A stretch of DNA of 41,663 bases, from positions 1 to 41,663 of the forward strand of contig JAHHRO010000019.1 in the NCBI GenBank assembly GCA_020025755.1, read 5' to 3'. The notes beneath the pieces are model-generated. The model did no database searches. It saw only the letters and a program-made list of their open reading frames with translations, and had not been told where the DNA came from. Shown in pieces: positions 1 to 7,065 of this stretch (positions within the stretch are counted from its first letter, which is position 1; the number at the start of each line of letters is the position of its first letter). A program made the translations under genes and the position numbers. This DNA is from Butyricicoccus sp. GTDB lineage: Bacteria > Bacillota > Clostridia > Oscillospirales > Butyricicoccaceae.

Positions 1-52
1 AAGTCGCTTTGCTCCAATAAAAAACAGCGAAAAGCCTTTTTCTACAAGCTGA
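1..52 (-). repeat. Terminal copy A of a 52-bp dispersed repeat
   Basis: Bases 1-52 are the exact reverse complement of 41612-41663, and 18409-18460 is a third copy matching at 40 of 52 positions. The outer end reads AAGTCGCTTTGCTCC. In every copy the inner end abuts a hairpin just downstream of a gene; here that gene is the minus-strand CDF transporter. Since both contig ends fall in the same repeat, an assembly break is the likely reason the contig stops here. Confidence 0.9.
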
Positions 53-73
53 GAAAGCCCGAAAAGGGCTTTC
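53..73 (-). terminator. Hairpin after the CDF transporter gene
   Basis: GAAAGCCC (53-60) pairs with GGGCTTTC (66-73) around a 5-base loop, nine bases past the stop codon of the minus-strand gene. There is no run of T after it in that direction; dispersed repeat copy A follows at once. The termination role is inferred. Confidence 0.5.
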
Positions 74-81
74 CTCCGCTG

Positions 82-969
82 TCAGGGAATCAGGATCAAT
101 TCACAGGTGCAGTCCTGAAACTTGGTATCGATTTTTTCATTTACCGATCGCAGTGCCTGCTCTAGCGCACTGACCGCCAAACTTTCCGATTCGATCTGAA
201 AGTAGACCGCAACCCATAAATGCCGCCCTGTGCGTGTGATATCAAAAAAAACGGGAGTAAACTTGTACTGCTGCAAGACCTCACCGCAAAGTGCCTTGAT
301 ATCTGCAACCATATCTTCATTCGGAGAAAACAGGAATATATCCTTGATCGCTTCCCAAAGCACTTTTACACTTTCCGGAAGCGTGAATCCCATAACCAGT
401 ACCGCAATGATCTGGTCAAAATAAGGGGCAAGCGCAGAGAGTGGGGTATTTTGCAGAAACAGCGAGCCAAAGAAAGCAAGAGACATTCCGAGGCTATATA
501 AAATATCCAGCTTCCATCCCAAAAGCTCAGCTGCAGCCGTTGGCGAGGTCGTCCCTGCAGTCAAATGCCGGATCACCAGATAAATAACGATACTCAAAAT
601 ACCTAGACACAGCTGAAAAACTGATACCTGTACTCGATCGACCGGATTGCCACCTGCTAGTGCAGATTCGATCACATCAGCCGAGATCCCCACTGTGACA
701 GACAGCATCATGACACCCTTGATGATGACAAAAATGGATTCTACTTGAAAATATCCATAAGGATGCTTTTCTGACACAGGCTTGTGAAACAGCGGCGTCA
801 AAAAAAGCAGGAGCGCAATAAATACCAGTTCCGAAGCGTCATATACTGCATCGGTCAGAGCTGACTGCGAGTGACTGTAGATCGCGAAAATAAATTCGAT
901 CACCGCAAACAAAAGTCCCGATACAAAGGACAACAGCAAAATTTTCTTTTCTCTCTGTTCACTTCTCAT
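82..969 (-). CDS. Cation diffusion facilitator (CDF) family transporter
   Basis: A 295-residue membrane protein of the CDF family, which exports divalent cations (Zn, Fe, Mn, Co) in exchange for protons. Several hydrophobic helices fill the first 200 residues and a soluble domain of about 90 residues follows, the usual CDF plan. In TM2 the pattern SALTDAVYDASE keeps the aspartates D40 and D44, and HPYGY at 69-73 matches the HPYG loop after TM2. In TM5 the usual HxxxD reads WKLD (W152, D155), so one metal-site histidine is missing and the metal is uncertain. I chose ATG at 969 because AAGGG lies about 8 bases upstream; the longer GTG start at 978 has no spaced ribosome binding site. The gene stands alone, converging on the contig end. 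Confidence 0.8.
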   Translation of the reverse strand: MRSEQREKKILLLSFVSGLLFAVIEFIFAIYSHSQSALTDAVYDASELVFIALLLFLTPLFHKPVSEKHPYGYFQVESIFVIIKGVMMLSVTVGISADVIESALAGGNPVDRVQVSVFQLCLGILSIVIYLVIRHLTAGTTSPTAAAELLGWKLDILYSLGMSLAFFGSLFLQNTPLSALAPYFDQIIAVLVMGFTLPESVKVLWEAIKDIFLFSPNEDMVADIKALCGEVLQQYKFTPVFFDITRTGRHLWVAVYFQIESESLAVSALEQALRSVNEKIDTKFQDCTCELILIP

Positions 970-1337
970 GTGTTTCACCCTTTTTTGCAGGATCCCATGC
1001 AGAGATCTCCATATTTACGATCGCTTTAGGGATTCTGACATGGCGCAGCGCACACACATGTCTATTCACCTTCTGGCAGATCCGACTGTTTTTATTATAT
1101 GACAAACCTGCATCCTTTGGAAGTGTATCTATCTGTCTCCCGATCAAATCTATCCTGTGATCTGTTCCGGGATCTTCCCATCGGAGGGCTGCTCTGAAAT
1201 ATTCGAAATCAATCGGATCGTGATTTCTCCGCCTACACCAATACCATATTATAGATCATTTTCAACCTTTATCAGCTATGTTTGTCCTCTATCGTATATC
1301 ATATACTATCGATATATGATGCATTGGCGGTGATTGT
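970..1337. other. Intergenic region without a recognisable gene
   Basis: This stretch separates the minus-strand CDF gene from a broken plus-strand regulator. Short open frames here have no ribosome binding site or family resemblance. The right part is AT-rich, with near-repeats of TATCGxATATxAT around 1291-1322, which could be an operator or promoter zone of the XRE-type regulator. I see no clear promoter or terminator. Confidence 0.4.
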
Positions 1338-1662
1338 TTGAAAAAGCTATGTAATATTGAAAGCAGCGCGAGGCACTTGGGCTGACGCAGGAGCAGCTTG
1401 CAGAACTCACGGAACTTTCCGCCCTTTTCTTGCAGATGTTGAGCTCGGGCGCAAGGGGATCTCTCCCCTGAGCATCCAGAAACTATGCGACGCACGGGAT
1501 GTTTCTGCAGACTATCCCATCCGCAGCAAAGAAATACACCGGGATTTTCCGCAAATCGTCAAGCTGCTCTCGGACTTGGATGCCGCATATATCCCGCTCG
1601 TGGAAGATCTGCTGCGCACCTATGTAAAATCGATCCATCTGAAACCGTCTGATCCGGAATAA
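1338..1662 (+). pseudogene. Broken XRE-family (helix-turn-helix) regulator
   Basis: The region reads as a Cro/C1-type regulator only if frames are changed. One frame near 1371-1425 gives REALGLTQEQLAELTELSA, the first helices of an XRE DNA-binding domain. The next frame, from about 1425, gives LADVELGRKGISPLSIQKLC, the rest of the domain, and then a tail with YIPLVEDLLRTYVKSIHL typical of clostridial XRE regulators. A third frame supplies LKKLCNI after the TTG at 1338. At least two frameshifts are therefore needed, so the gene is broken unless there are sequence errors. It lies directly upstream of sigK on the same strand. A link to the control of sigK or its elements is possible but unsupported. 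Confidence 0.65.
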
Positions 1663-1696
1663 AACGATCTGAACACCTTCGATCTGTGCGTTCTCT

Positions 1697-1727
1697 GTCA
1701 TGGGACGACCCCGACTGCGAATAGAGT
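1697..1727 (+). promoter_or_regulatory. Weak SigE-like promoter candidate for sigK
   Basis: GTCATGG (1697-1703) and AATAGAGT (1720-1727) partly match the SigE-type elements GTCATATT and CATACAAT known to drive sigK in spore formers. Several positions disagree, so this is tentative. The ribosome binding site AAAGGGG at 1741-1747 follows. Confidence 0.25.
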
Positions 1728-1756
1728 TATTCTATCTCAGAAAGGGGCGTTTTTTT

Positions 1757-1942
1757 ATGCTATTTTGGATGCACGCATTATATCTCATGCTTCGTGTGCA
1801 GGGCACGGGCGGTTCCTTTCCCCGTCCGCTCTGCGCCAAGGAAGAGGAAGACTGCCTCAAACGGCTGACAGAGGGAGACCCTGCTGCGCGCAATACGCTC
1901 ATCGAGCACAATCTGCGTTTGGTGGCGCATATTGTAAACAAG
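1757..1942 (+). CDS. sigK: SigK sporulation sigma factor, segment 1 of 3 (N-terminus, regions 1.2-2.1)
   Basis: The first 62 residues of the late mother-cell sigma factor SigK. ATG at 1757 follows AAAGGGG with a 9-base spacing. The product has a short hydrophobic start (LFWMHALYLMLRV), then FPRPL at 21-25, and the signature ARNTLIEHNLRLVAHIV that is nearly identical across SigK/SigE proteins. The hydrophobic stretch before FPRPL is a few residues shorter than in B. subtilis pro-SigK, so whether a pro-sequence is removed is unclear. After codon 62 (AAG, 1940-1942) the frame runs into element 1, adds VCCKG and stops at 1958-1960. Segments 2 (6565-7005) and 3 (13494-13544) continue it in frame. 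The assembled protein would direct core RNA polymerase to late mother-cell genes. Confidence 0.93.
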
Positions 1943-3542
1943 GTTTGCTGCAAAGGGTAAATGGCTTGCGTGAAAAAAAGACGGAGGCGGTCTGCCCCAG
2001 TCCAAAAGATAGCTGCAAATGTATTTTCTCCCTGCTGCTGTCCGCACAGATCACGGCTTTTTCCAACAGTGCCGCCGCAACCTCCTCATGCAATGTCCCC
2101 ATAAATTCCTGTTCCATCGCCCGAACCAGCTTCTCATGTGCGCGATCGCTTTGACTCTGCACTGCTTTGCAGGTCTGTATCTCATCCTGTAAGCGAGAAA
2201 GCTGCGCATCATACCTTTCGTTCTGCGTGTGAAATTCGGCTTTCGATAAATGCCCCTCCAGACAAAGTTCCAGTAGCCTTTCCTTGCGCCTGCCCAGCTG
2301 TATTTCCTGCTTTCGCAGTACATCCAGCGGAACACGCACCTCTTGTCTGCCCTGTTGGATGCTCTGCTCTACAAGCGTAAACACCGCCTGTCTGTCCCAC
2401 GGGATCTCTGGCAACAGTACCGTCATCACCTGATTGAGCTCCTGTGTCCGCACATTGGGCAGGCAGCATCCCTTCCTGCCCTGCAAGCGATACATACGGC
2501 AGCTCCAATATTCGATTTCGCCATCGGCTGTGTGAAATTGTCTGCGATGGCAGGGCATTTCGTGTGTTTGGCAGAAGATCTTTCCGCTGTAGGGATAGCG
2601 ATTTTGAGCAGCAGGCGCATGTGCACGCGCTTTTTGTCCGCGCGATCTCAATATGGCATTGGCGTGATCCCAAAGTTCTTCGGATACGATCGCGGGTATA
2701 TTGGGATCAGGATACATGACCCATTCCTCTGGTGGGAGCACTTCCCTCCGTTTGGTGCGATAGTCTAAAGACTGCGTTTTATGCCCACAGTACCACCCTT
2801 TATATTTTGGATTTCGCAGGATGCTCCGAATGGTCGCTTCACTGAATCCCTTTCCCGTTCGGCTGCCATATCCATGCGCGGTCAGCACGCGTGCCAACCG
2901 ACGCACCCCATACTGTCCGCTGGCATACAGTGTAAAAATCATACGCACGACCTGCGCCTGCTCCTCCTGAATGGATAACCTGCAATCCTTTTTTTCATAT
3001 CCCCAAATACAGTCATTTCCCAGTATGCGTCCGCCTTGGATGGATTGCCGAAACCCAAATTTCAGCCGCTCAGACAGTTTACGCACCTCATCCTGTGCGA
3101 CCCCTGCCATGACCACCAGCCGGAACTCACTGTCCGGATCCAGAGTATTGATCTGATCGTTTTGAAACAATACCCCGACCCCGGCTTCCAAAAGTTCTTG
3201 CGTATAGCGGATACTGTCCAATGTGCTGCGCGAAAAGCGTGAGATCTCCTTGGTAATGATAAAATCAAAGCAGCCGCCATGTGCATCTGCGATCATACGC
3301 AGGAAGCTCTCTCTCTTATATGTACTCGTACCCGAAATGCCTTCATCTACATACCCCGGAACAAAGACCCAGCTTTCGTTTTTCCGGATCTGCTCCGTAT
3401 AATAGTCGATTTGATGCTGAAGGCTGCCCTGCTGCTCCAGCTTCTCCGTAGATACTCGCGCATAAAATGTGACACGCAGCGGCAGTTCATAGATCGTCTT
3501 GCCCATGCGCATCTGCTCCCGCAGCTTTCGTATGCGTTCCAT
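1899..3542 (-). CDS. Large serine recombinase of element 1 (SpoIVCA type)
   Basis: A 547-residue site-specific recombinase that would cut out element 1 and restore sigK. The N-terminal resolvase domain has the nucleophile serine in YARVS (S31), with SLQHQIDYY and the arginine motif KEISRFSRS near 98-106. A recombinase domain follows (GYGSRTGKGFSEATIRSIL, about 224-242). A zinc ribbon uses C324, C331, C348 and C359/C360, and a coiled region lies near 415-480. AGGAGG lies 9 bases before ATG 3542, at the end of the partner gene, whose TAA is directly followed by this ATG. Its last 13 residues (CLQYAPPNADCAR) are encoded beyond the junction, antisense to sigK; in the excised circle the frame would end at the junction in a new TGA. 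It is transcribed toward the left junction. Confidence 0.92.
   Translation of the reverse strand: MERIRKLREQMRMGKTIYELPLRVTFYARVSTEKLEQQGSLQHQIDYYTEQIRKNESWVFVPGYVDEGISGTSTYKRESFLRMIADAHGGCFDFIITKEISRFSRSTLDSIRYTQELLEAGVGVLFQNDQINTLDPDSEFRLVVMAGVAQDEVRKLSERLKFGFRQSIQGGRILGNDCIWGYEKKDCRLSIQEEQAQVVRMIFTLYASGQYGVRRLARVLTAHGYGSRTGKGFSEATIRSILRNPKYKGWYCGHKTQSLDYRTKRREVLPPEEWVMYPDPNIPAIVSEELWDHANAILRSRGQKARAHAPAAQNRYPYSGKIFCQTHEMPCHRRQFHTADGEIEYWSCRMYRLQGRKGCCLPNVRTQELNQVMTVLLPEIPWDRQAVFTLVEQSIQQGRQEVRVPLDVLRKQEIQLGRRKERLLELCLEGHLSKAEFHTQNERYDAQLSRLQDEIQTCKAVQSQSDRAHEKLVRAMEQEFMGTLHEEVAAALLEKAVICADSSREKIHLQLSFGLGQTASVFFSRKPFTLCSKPCLQYAPPNADCAR
1939..1942 (+). repeat. Left junction core of element 1 (attL1)
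   Basis: CAAG at 1939-1942 recurs at 6561-6564. Joining the two restores the sigK frame as GTA AAC AAG AAA TAC TAC, read VNKKYY, which is the expected SigK sequence. The exact exchanged dinucleotide within CAAG cannot be read from one sequence. Confidence 0.75.
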
Positions 3543-3671
3543 TTATCGATCCTCCTGTTCCTGTTTTTTCAGACTGCGGTATGCAGATAGATACTGTGCC
3601 TCAGAAATTATTTCTTTGCCATAAATACGTTTTAAAAGCACCTCTGCCAGACGATATTCGAGCTGTTTCAT
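3543..3671 (-). CDS. 42-residue partner of recombinase 1 (SHOCT-like small protein)
   Basis: A short gene whose stop TAA (3543-3545) directly precedes the recombinase ATG, so the two are translated together. ATG at 3671 follows AGGAGGGAT with a good spacing. The product starts MKQLEYRLAEVLLKR and is highly charged, with the pattern 'LAEVLLKRxxxKEIISEAQYLSAYRSL' condensed here as a short helical pair. It resembles the small SHOCT-like proteins often encoded before serine recombinases in Firmicutes elements. It is a candidate helper or directionality factor for excision, by position only. Confidence 0.75.
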   Translation of the reverse strand: MKQLEYRLAEVLLKRIYGKEIISEAQYLSAYRSLKKQEQEDR

Positions 3672-3861
3672 ATAGATCCCTCCTATGCCTGTATCCTATG
3701 TATCCCCCTCATATTCTATGTATCAAGAAAATCTCGAATTATTTCTTGTCAGCCTTTATTTATTCAGAAAATCGGTCGATAAATAAAATAAGGGAATTTT
3801 ATCTTTTTACCGCTATAAAATTTCTTTATCATTCTTTGCAAGCCAAAGGGGGATCTTGACA
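3672..3861. promoter_or_regulatory. Divergent control region between recombinase 1 and the fapA operon
   Basis: An AT-rich stretch between divergent genes. GTCGATAA at 3775-3782 resembles the -10 element of motility sigma factor SigD (consensus GCCGATAA), but no matching -35 TAAA lies 15 bases upstream. TATAAA at 3814-3819 could be a SigA -10. The promoter is therefore not resolved. Confidence 0.3.
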
Positions 3862-5586
3862 GTGAGCTTTACAAAGAAATTTTTATCACATCTATTTGGT
3901 CGTTCTGGTGAAGATGGGGAAAAGCATGAGAAAATATCCTCTGATTCCACAGCTGATTTGTCAGATCACACCCAACCTGATACAGATAAAACCATATCCG
4001 AAGAACCACTTGATCCTACATGCATCACATTGCCTGAGGATCACGCCGTTCACCAGCTATTTGAAATGTATCTCCGTACCGCTCCGGATACGCCAGCACC
4101 GCAGCTGACCATGGTCGCTCCAGCAGACTTCCCACTTTCTACTGATGTACTCGCACAGGAAGCTTCTTCCTTCCGCATGCTGCTCGACCGCTCTGCGCAA
4201 AAACGCTTATGGACTTTCACGAACGCATGCGAAACCGGAGAATCTATAGATGCAGATGCAAAGATCTGCATTCACTTCTCGCAGGATCAGATGGCTGCAT
4301 GGTTCATTGCCTACCCTCCGATCGGAAATGGTCGCCCACTCGATCTGGAAATGATCGCAAAAACACTCGTAGAATGCAAGGTCAGCTTTGGTCTGGATGG
4401 CTCTATGATCAACTCTCTGTGTATGCGTGAAGACCGCTACTTCTCCATCATCCCCATCGCACACGGTACGCGGCCGATCGATGGTATCGACGGATCTGTA
4501 ATCGACCATTTTCCGCGTGTGATCCAGCACGAGATCCCGGTCAATGAATACAATCAGGTCGATTACACCTCCCTGAATCTGGTACACAATGTGGAAAAAG
4601 GGGATGTGATCTGTGATATCAAACCTGAAACCCAGGGTGTCGATGGTCAAACCGTCACAGGCTGCGTTCTCTCCGCTCGCAACGGCGTAGCACCTGCTAT
4701 TCCGCAGGGACGCAACACGATCCTCTCAGAAGACGGCCTGCATCTGATCGCTGATTGCACCGGACACGTCGAGTTCTCCGGACGCTCTTTCCAGATCCGC
4801 CCGGTATATGAGATCCCTGGAAATGTGGACTACTCTACCGGAAATATCAATTTTCTGGGCGATGTGCATGTGCATGGTGATATTACAAGCGGATTTTCCG
4901 TGCGTGCAGCCGGAAATATTCAGGTAGACGGCGTGGTCGAAGCTGCTACCGTAGAAGCCGGCGGCGATCTGATCGTTGCCTGCGGCATTATGGGACAGGA
5001 TCGCGCGATCATCCGCGCACATGGATGTATCTATGCCAAATATCTGGAAAATTCCTGCGCATACGGCAGGCAAAGCCTCCAAACTGATTGCATCATCAAT
5101 TGCAATGTCTACAGCGACAACGATGTGATCGTCCGTTCCGGACGGGGCACCATCATCGGCGGTACGATCCGTGCCTCCCATCAGGTCTCTGCAACGACAG
5201 TCGGATCAAAAAACGAAACCGCAACCACCATCATCTTGGGCGGTCTGCCCTGCGAAGCCTTTGAACGTGAGCAAATGCTCATCGAACTTGCGCAGATCGA
5301 AGATGCGATCGCAAAGCTGGAACCAAAACCAGACAGTCCGCTCAAGAAAACGCAGCTTTCTGAACAGCGTCTCAAGCTTTATGTAACCAAGATGAAACTC
5401 AAGAAATTTGATCAGGATCTCGAAACACTGGCTGCTCAAGTAGAAGAAGCCGATGATCGCCGACTGATTTGCAGTACGATCTATCCAAATTCTGTTGTGA
5501 CGATTGGCAATCAGACAAAAAAAATCGAACACACAGAAAGAAACTGTATTGTTCACCTGTCAAACGGTTCTATCGGCCTGATCTAA
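3862..5586 (+). CDS. FapA family protein (DUF342), flagellar assembly protein A-like
   Basis: A 574-residue cytoplasmic protein of the FapA/DUF342 family, linked to polar flagellum placement and cell-surface architecture. The centre (about 325-465) has the regular beta-repeat glycine pattern of a polymerising beta-helix, for example GDVHVHGDITSGFSVRAAG and GTIIGGTIRASHQVSA. A charged coiled segment follows (LAQIEDAIAKLE) and a short C-terminal domain ends the protein. GTG at 3862 is preferred because AAAGGGGGA ends 8 bases before it; TTG at 3856 is too close. It is the first gene of the element 1 cargo operon, 31 bases before the CheX-like gene. Family assignment is firm; the exact role is not. 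Confidence 0.85.
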   Translation: MSFTKKFLSHLFGRSGEDGEKHEKISSDSTADLSDHTQPDTDKTISEEPLDPTCITLPEDHAVHQLFEMYLRTAPDTPAPQLTMVAPADFPLSTDVLAQEASSFRMLLDRSAQKRLWTFTNACETGESIDADAKICIHFSQDQMAAWFIAYPPIGNGRPLDLEMIAKTLVECKVSFGLDGSMINSLCMREDRYFSIIPIAHGTRPIDGIDGSVIDHFPRVIQHEIPVNEYNQVDYTSLNLVHNVEKGDVICDIKPETQGVDGQTVTGCVLSARNGVAPAIPQGRNTILSEDGLHLIADCTGHVEFSGRSFQIRPVYEIPGNVDYSTGNINFLGDVHVHGDITSGFSVRAAGNIQVDGVVEAATVEAGGDLIVACGIMGQDRAIIRAHGCIYAKYLENSCAYGRQSLQTDCIINCNVYSDNDVIVRSGRGTIIGGTIRASHQVSATTVGSKNETATTIILGGLPCEAFEREQMLIELAQIEDAIAKLEPKPDSPLKKTQLSEQRLKLYVTKMKLKKFDQDLETLAAQVEEADDRRLICSTIYPNSVVTIGNQTKKIEHTERNCIVHLSNGSIGLI

Positions 5587-5617
5587 TGCGCATCCCACAA
5601 ATAAAGGAGGCATTCGT

Positions 5618-6085
5618 ATGAACACGATTTCTCAAGCACAGTTTCAAGAAATTTTAGACCAAGTCTTGCAGGATATTACAGAGAAGGTTGCCGGCATCCA
5701 TCTATGCCCACAGCAAACACTTCCTTCCTCAAGCGAAGTATGCACACTCTATACAACCTTTGAGGGAGGCTATCAGGCAAGCCTTGCCCTCTGTGCAGAG
5801 GTCGCTCTCCTGACCCGACTGACCCAATATATGATGCAGGAAGAACATATCGCACCAGAGGATATCGAAGACTTCGCAAAAGAATATTTCAATGTACTCT
5901 GTGGTCAGATTTCTGCCGGTCTGTTCAACGCAACGCATATCGCGTCTCGCTTTGGTGTTCCGAACTTCCAGCTCGGACGATATACACCCGACGGCAGCGG
6001 AGAACAGCTTGTTCTTAATTATACCAGCGACAAAAATGAAAACGCACAAGTAATTCATCAGGCGGAAAATCCGCTTGATCTTTAA
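5618..6085 (+). CDS. CheX-like chemotaxis phosphatase domain protein
   Basis: A 155-residue protein of the CheC/CheX fold, which dephosphorylates CheY-P. The active-site helix is suggested by EDFAKEYFNVLCGQISAGLF near 85-110, with an acidic residue and an asparagine (KEYFN) spaced like the ExxN pair of CheX. ATG at 5618 follows AAAGGAGG. The next gene, 39 bases on, is a single-domain CheY, the natural substrate of such a phosphatase, which supports the call. It lies wholly inside element 1, so the mother cell would lose it on excision. Confidence 0.75.
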   Translation: MNTISQAQFQEILDQVLQDITEKVAGIHLCPQQTLPSSSEVCTLYTTFEGGYQASLALCAEVALLTRLTQYMMQEEHIAPEDIEDFAKEYFNVLCGQISAGLFNATHIASRFGVPNFQLGRYTPDGSGEQLVLNYTSDKNENAQVIHQAENPLDL

Positions 6086-6124
6086 TCTTGAATGAGCACT
6101 TTTCCTGAAGGAGGACACATTATT

Positions 6125-6487
6125 ATGAAAAAAATCATGGTTGTAGATGATTCCCGTGTTGTTCAGATCCAGTTGAGCAAGATCTTAGAGGGTTCTGACT
6201 TTGAGATCGCTGCTTACTGCCGCACGGGTGAAGAAGCAATCCAGAAATACACAGATGTACAGCCTGATCTTATCACAATGGATATCATCATGCCCGGCAT
6301 TGATGGTCTTGAAGCTGCACGCGCGATCCTGCAGGAGCATCCGGAAGCACGCATCCTCATGGTTTCCTCCTTGGCTTATGATGATACAATGGATGAAGCA
6401 AAGGAAATCGGAGCAAAGGGATTCGTCTACAAGCCATTTGACCGCGATCAGATCCTTGATTCCATGCAGAATGCACTGAACTCCTAA
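6125..6487 (+). CDS. CheY-type single-domain response regulator
   Basis: A 120-residue receiver domain with no output domain. The acidic pair is D8-D9 (VVDDS), the phosphorylation site D53 (LITMDIIMPG), the switch serine S81 (MVSSLAY) and the conserved lysine K103 (VYKPF). All five key positions are intact, so it should be phosphorylated by a CheA-type kinase. ATG at 6125 follows AAGGAGG with a 10-base spacing. It is the last gene of the fapA-cheX-cheY operon; no CheA or CheW is in the window, so its kinase must lie elsewhere. Confidence 0.9.
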   Translation: MKKIMVVDDSRVVQIQLSKILEGSDFEIAAYCRTGEEAIQKYTDVQPDLITMDIIMPGIDGLEAARAILQEHPEARILMVSSLAYDDTMDEAKEIGAKGFVYKPFDRDQILDSMQNALNS

Positions 6488-6502
6488 ACAAAAAGTGGGT
6501 AA

Positions 6503-6543
6503 GAAAGAAGAAGGCAGATTGGTTTTTCCTGTCTTCTTTTTTC
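6503..6543 (+). terminator. Terminator of the element 1 cargo operon
   Basis: AAGAAGGCAG (6508-6517) pairs with CTGTCTTCTT (6529-6538); the stem extends outward with AGAAA/TTTTC-type pairs, and T-rich sequence follows. It ends 18 bases before the right junction, so cargo transcription should not enter sigK segment 2. Confidence 0.85.
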
Positions 6544-6560
6544 TTTTTGCCGTAAATATT

Positions 6561-6564
6561 CAAG
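6561..6564 (+). repeat. Right junction core of element 1 (attR1)
   Basis: CAAG, the partner of 1939-1942. In the predicted circle, element sequence TTTGCCGTAAA (6547-6557) faces TTTGCTGCAAA (1944-1954) across TATTCAAGG. The two 11-base arms are inverted copies with 2 mismatches, as expected for a serine recombinase site. Confidence 0.75.
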
Positions 6565-7005
6565 AAATACTACGCAGACCCAACGGAGCAGGACGATCTC
6601 ATTTCTATCGGTACGATCGGACTGATCAAGGCAGTCAACTCTTACAAACCCGACAAGGGCGTGCGCCTTGCTACCTATGCAGCCCGTTGTATTGAAAATG
6701 AGATCCTAATGCACTTTCGTGCAGGGCGCAAAATACAAAACGAGGTCTCGCTGGACGAAACGCAGGATGCCGATGGTGACGGCAGTTCCCTCTCCCTGAT
6801 GGACACGATCAGTGTAGAAGATGAACGTCTGCATCTGGTGGAGATGAGCGACCGTTACCAAATGATGTATGATTGTCTGGAGCACTGTCTGTCTCCACGG
6901 GAACAGCGGATCGTGACCTTGCGATATGGACTTGGGACAGGGGAACCACTGACCCAGAAAGAGGTTGCAGCTCAGCTTGGTATTTCACGTTCCTATATCT
7001 CGCGC
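6565..7005 (+). CDS. sigK: SigK sporulation sigma factor, segment 2 of 3 (regions 2-4)
   Basis: The central 147 residues of SigK. It begins KYYADPTEQDDLISIGTIGL, continues with the core-binding and -10 recognition region (RLATYAARCIENEILMHFR), and reaches region 4 (SPREQRIVTLRYGLG and QKEVAAQLGISRSYISR). It has no start codon or ribosome binding site of its own, so it is not translated alone. After ISR (7003-7005 is CGC) the frame enters element 2 and reads LW then a stop at 7012-7014. The usual continuation IEKKALQKL lies at 13494. B. subtilis skin is inserted near ENEIL in this segment; that site is uninterrupted here. Confidence 0.93.
6997..7005 (+). repeat. Left junction core of element 2 (attL2)
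   Basis: ATCTCGCGC at 6997-7005 recurs at 13485-13493. It encodes ISR in sigK in the correct frame at both ends. The preceding base differs (T here, G at the right end), so the shared core is exactly 9 bases. Confidence 0.8.
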
Positions 7006-7020
7006 CTGTGGTAATGTAAG

Positions 7021-7047
7021 TGTTGGAAAACCGCAGGTTTTCCAACA
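7021..7047. repeat. Perfect inverted repeat inside the left end of element 2
   Basis: TGTTGGAAAACC (7021-7032), GCA, GGTTTTCCAACA (7036-7047): a perfect 12-bp stem with a 3-base loop. It lies between the junction and the stop of the unknown gene at 7066. It could end leftward transcription, though no T-run follows, or it could be part of the recombinase binding arm. Confidence 0.7.
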
Positions 7048-7065
7048 GTCCATCACACCGCACAA

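Larger units (their letters stand above)
1939..6564. mobile_element. Skin-like element 1 in sigK (about 4.6 kb)
   Basis: The sigK reading frame is interrupted after codon 62 and resumes 4622 bases later. Between lie a large serine recombinase at the left end on the minus strand, a 42-residue partner protein, and a plus-strand operon of FapA, CheX and CheY that ends in a strong terminator just inside the right junction. Such elements (skin) in B. subtilis and C. difficile are removed in the mother cell by their own serine recombinase; excision here is inferred from the in-frame join. No phage structural genes are present, so this is a minimal element. Confidence 0.88.

Noticed and set aside
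959..1147. A 62-residue minus-strand frame upstream of the CDF gene
   Set aside because: No ribosome binding site, overlaps the CDF start and has no recognisable sequence.
3775..3782. A SigD (motility) promoter for the fapA-cheX-cheY operon
   Set aside because: The -10 GTCGATAA fits, but no -35 TAAA is found at the required spacing.
1757..7014. Treating the sigK pieces as a decayed pseudogene
   Set aside because: All three pieces are intact, with no stops or frameshifts inside, and join exactly in frame at direct repeats next to recombinase genes. Decay would not keep this.
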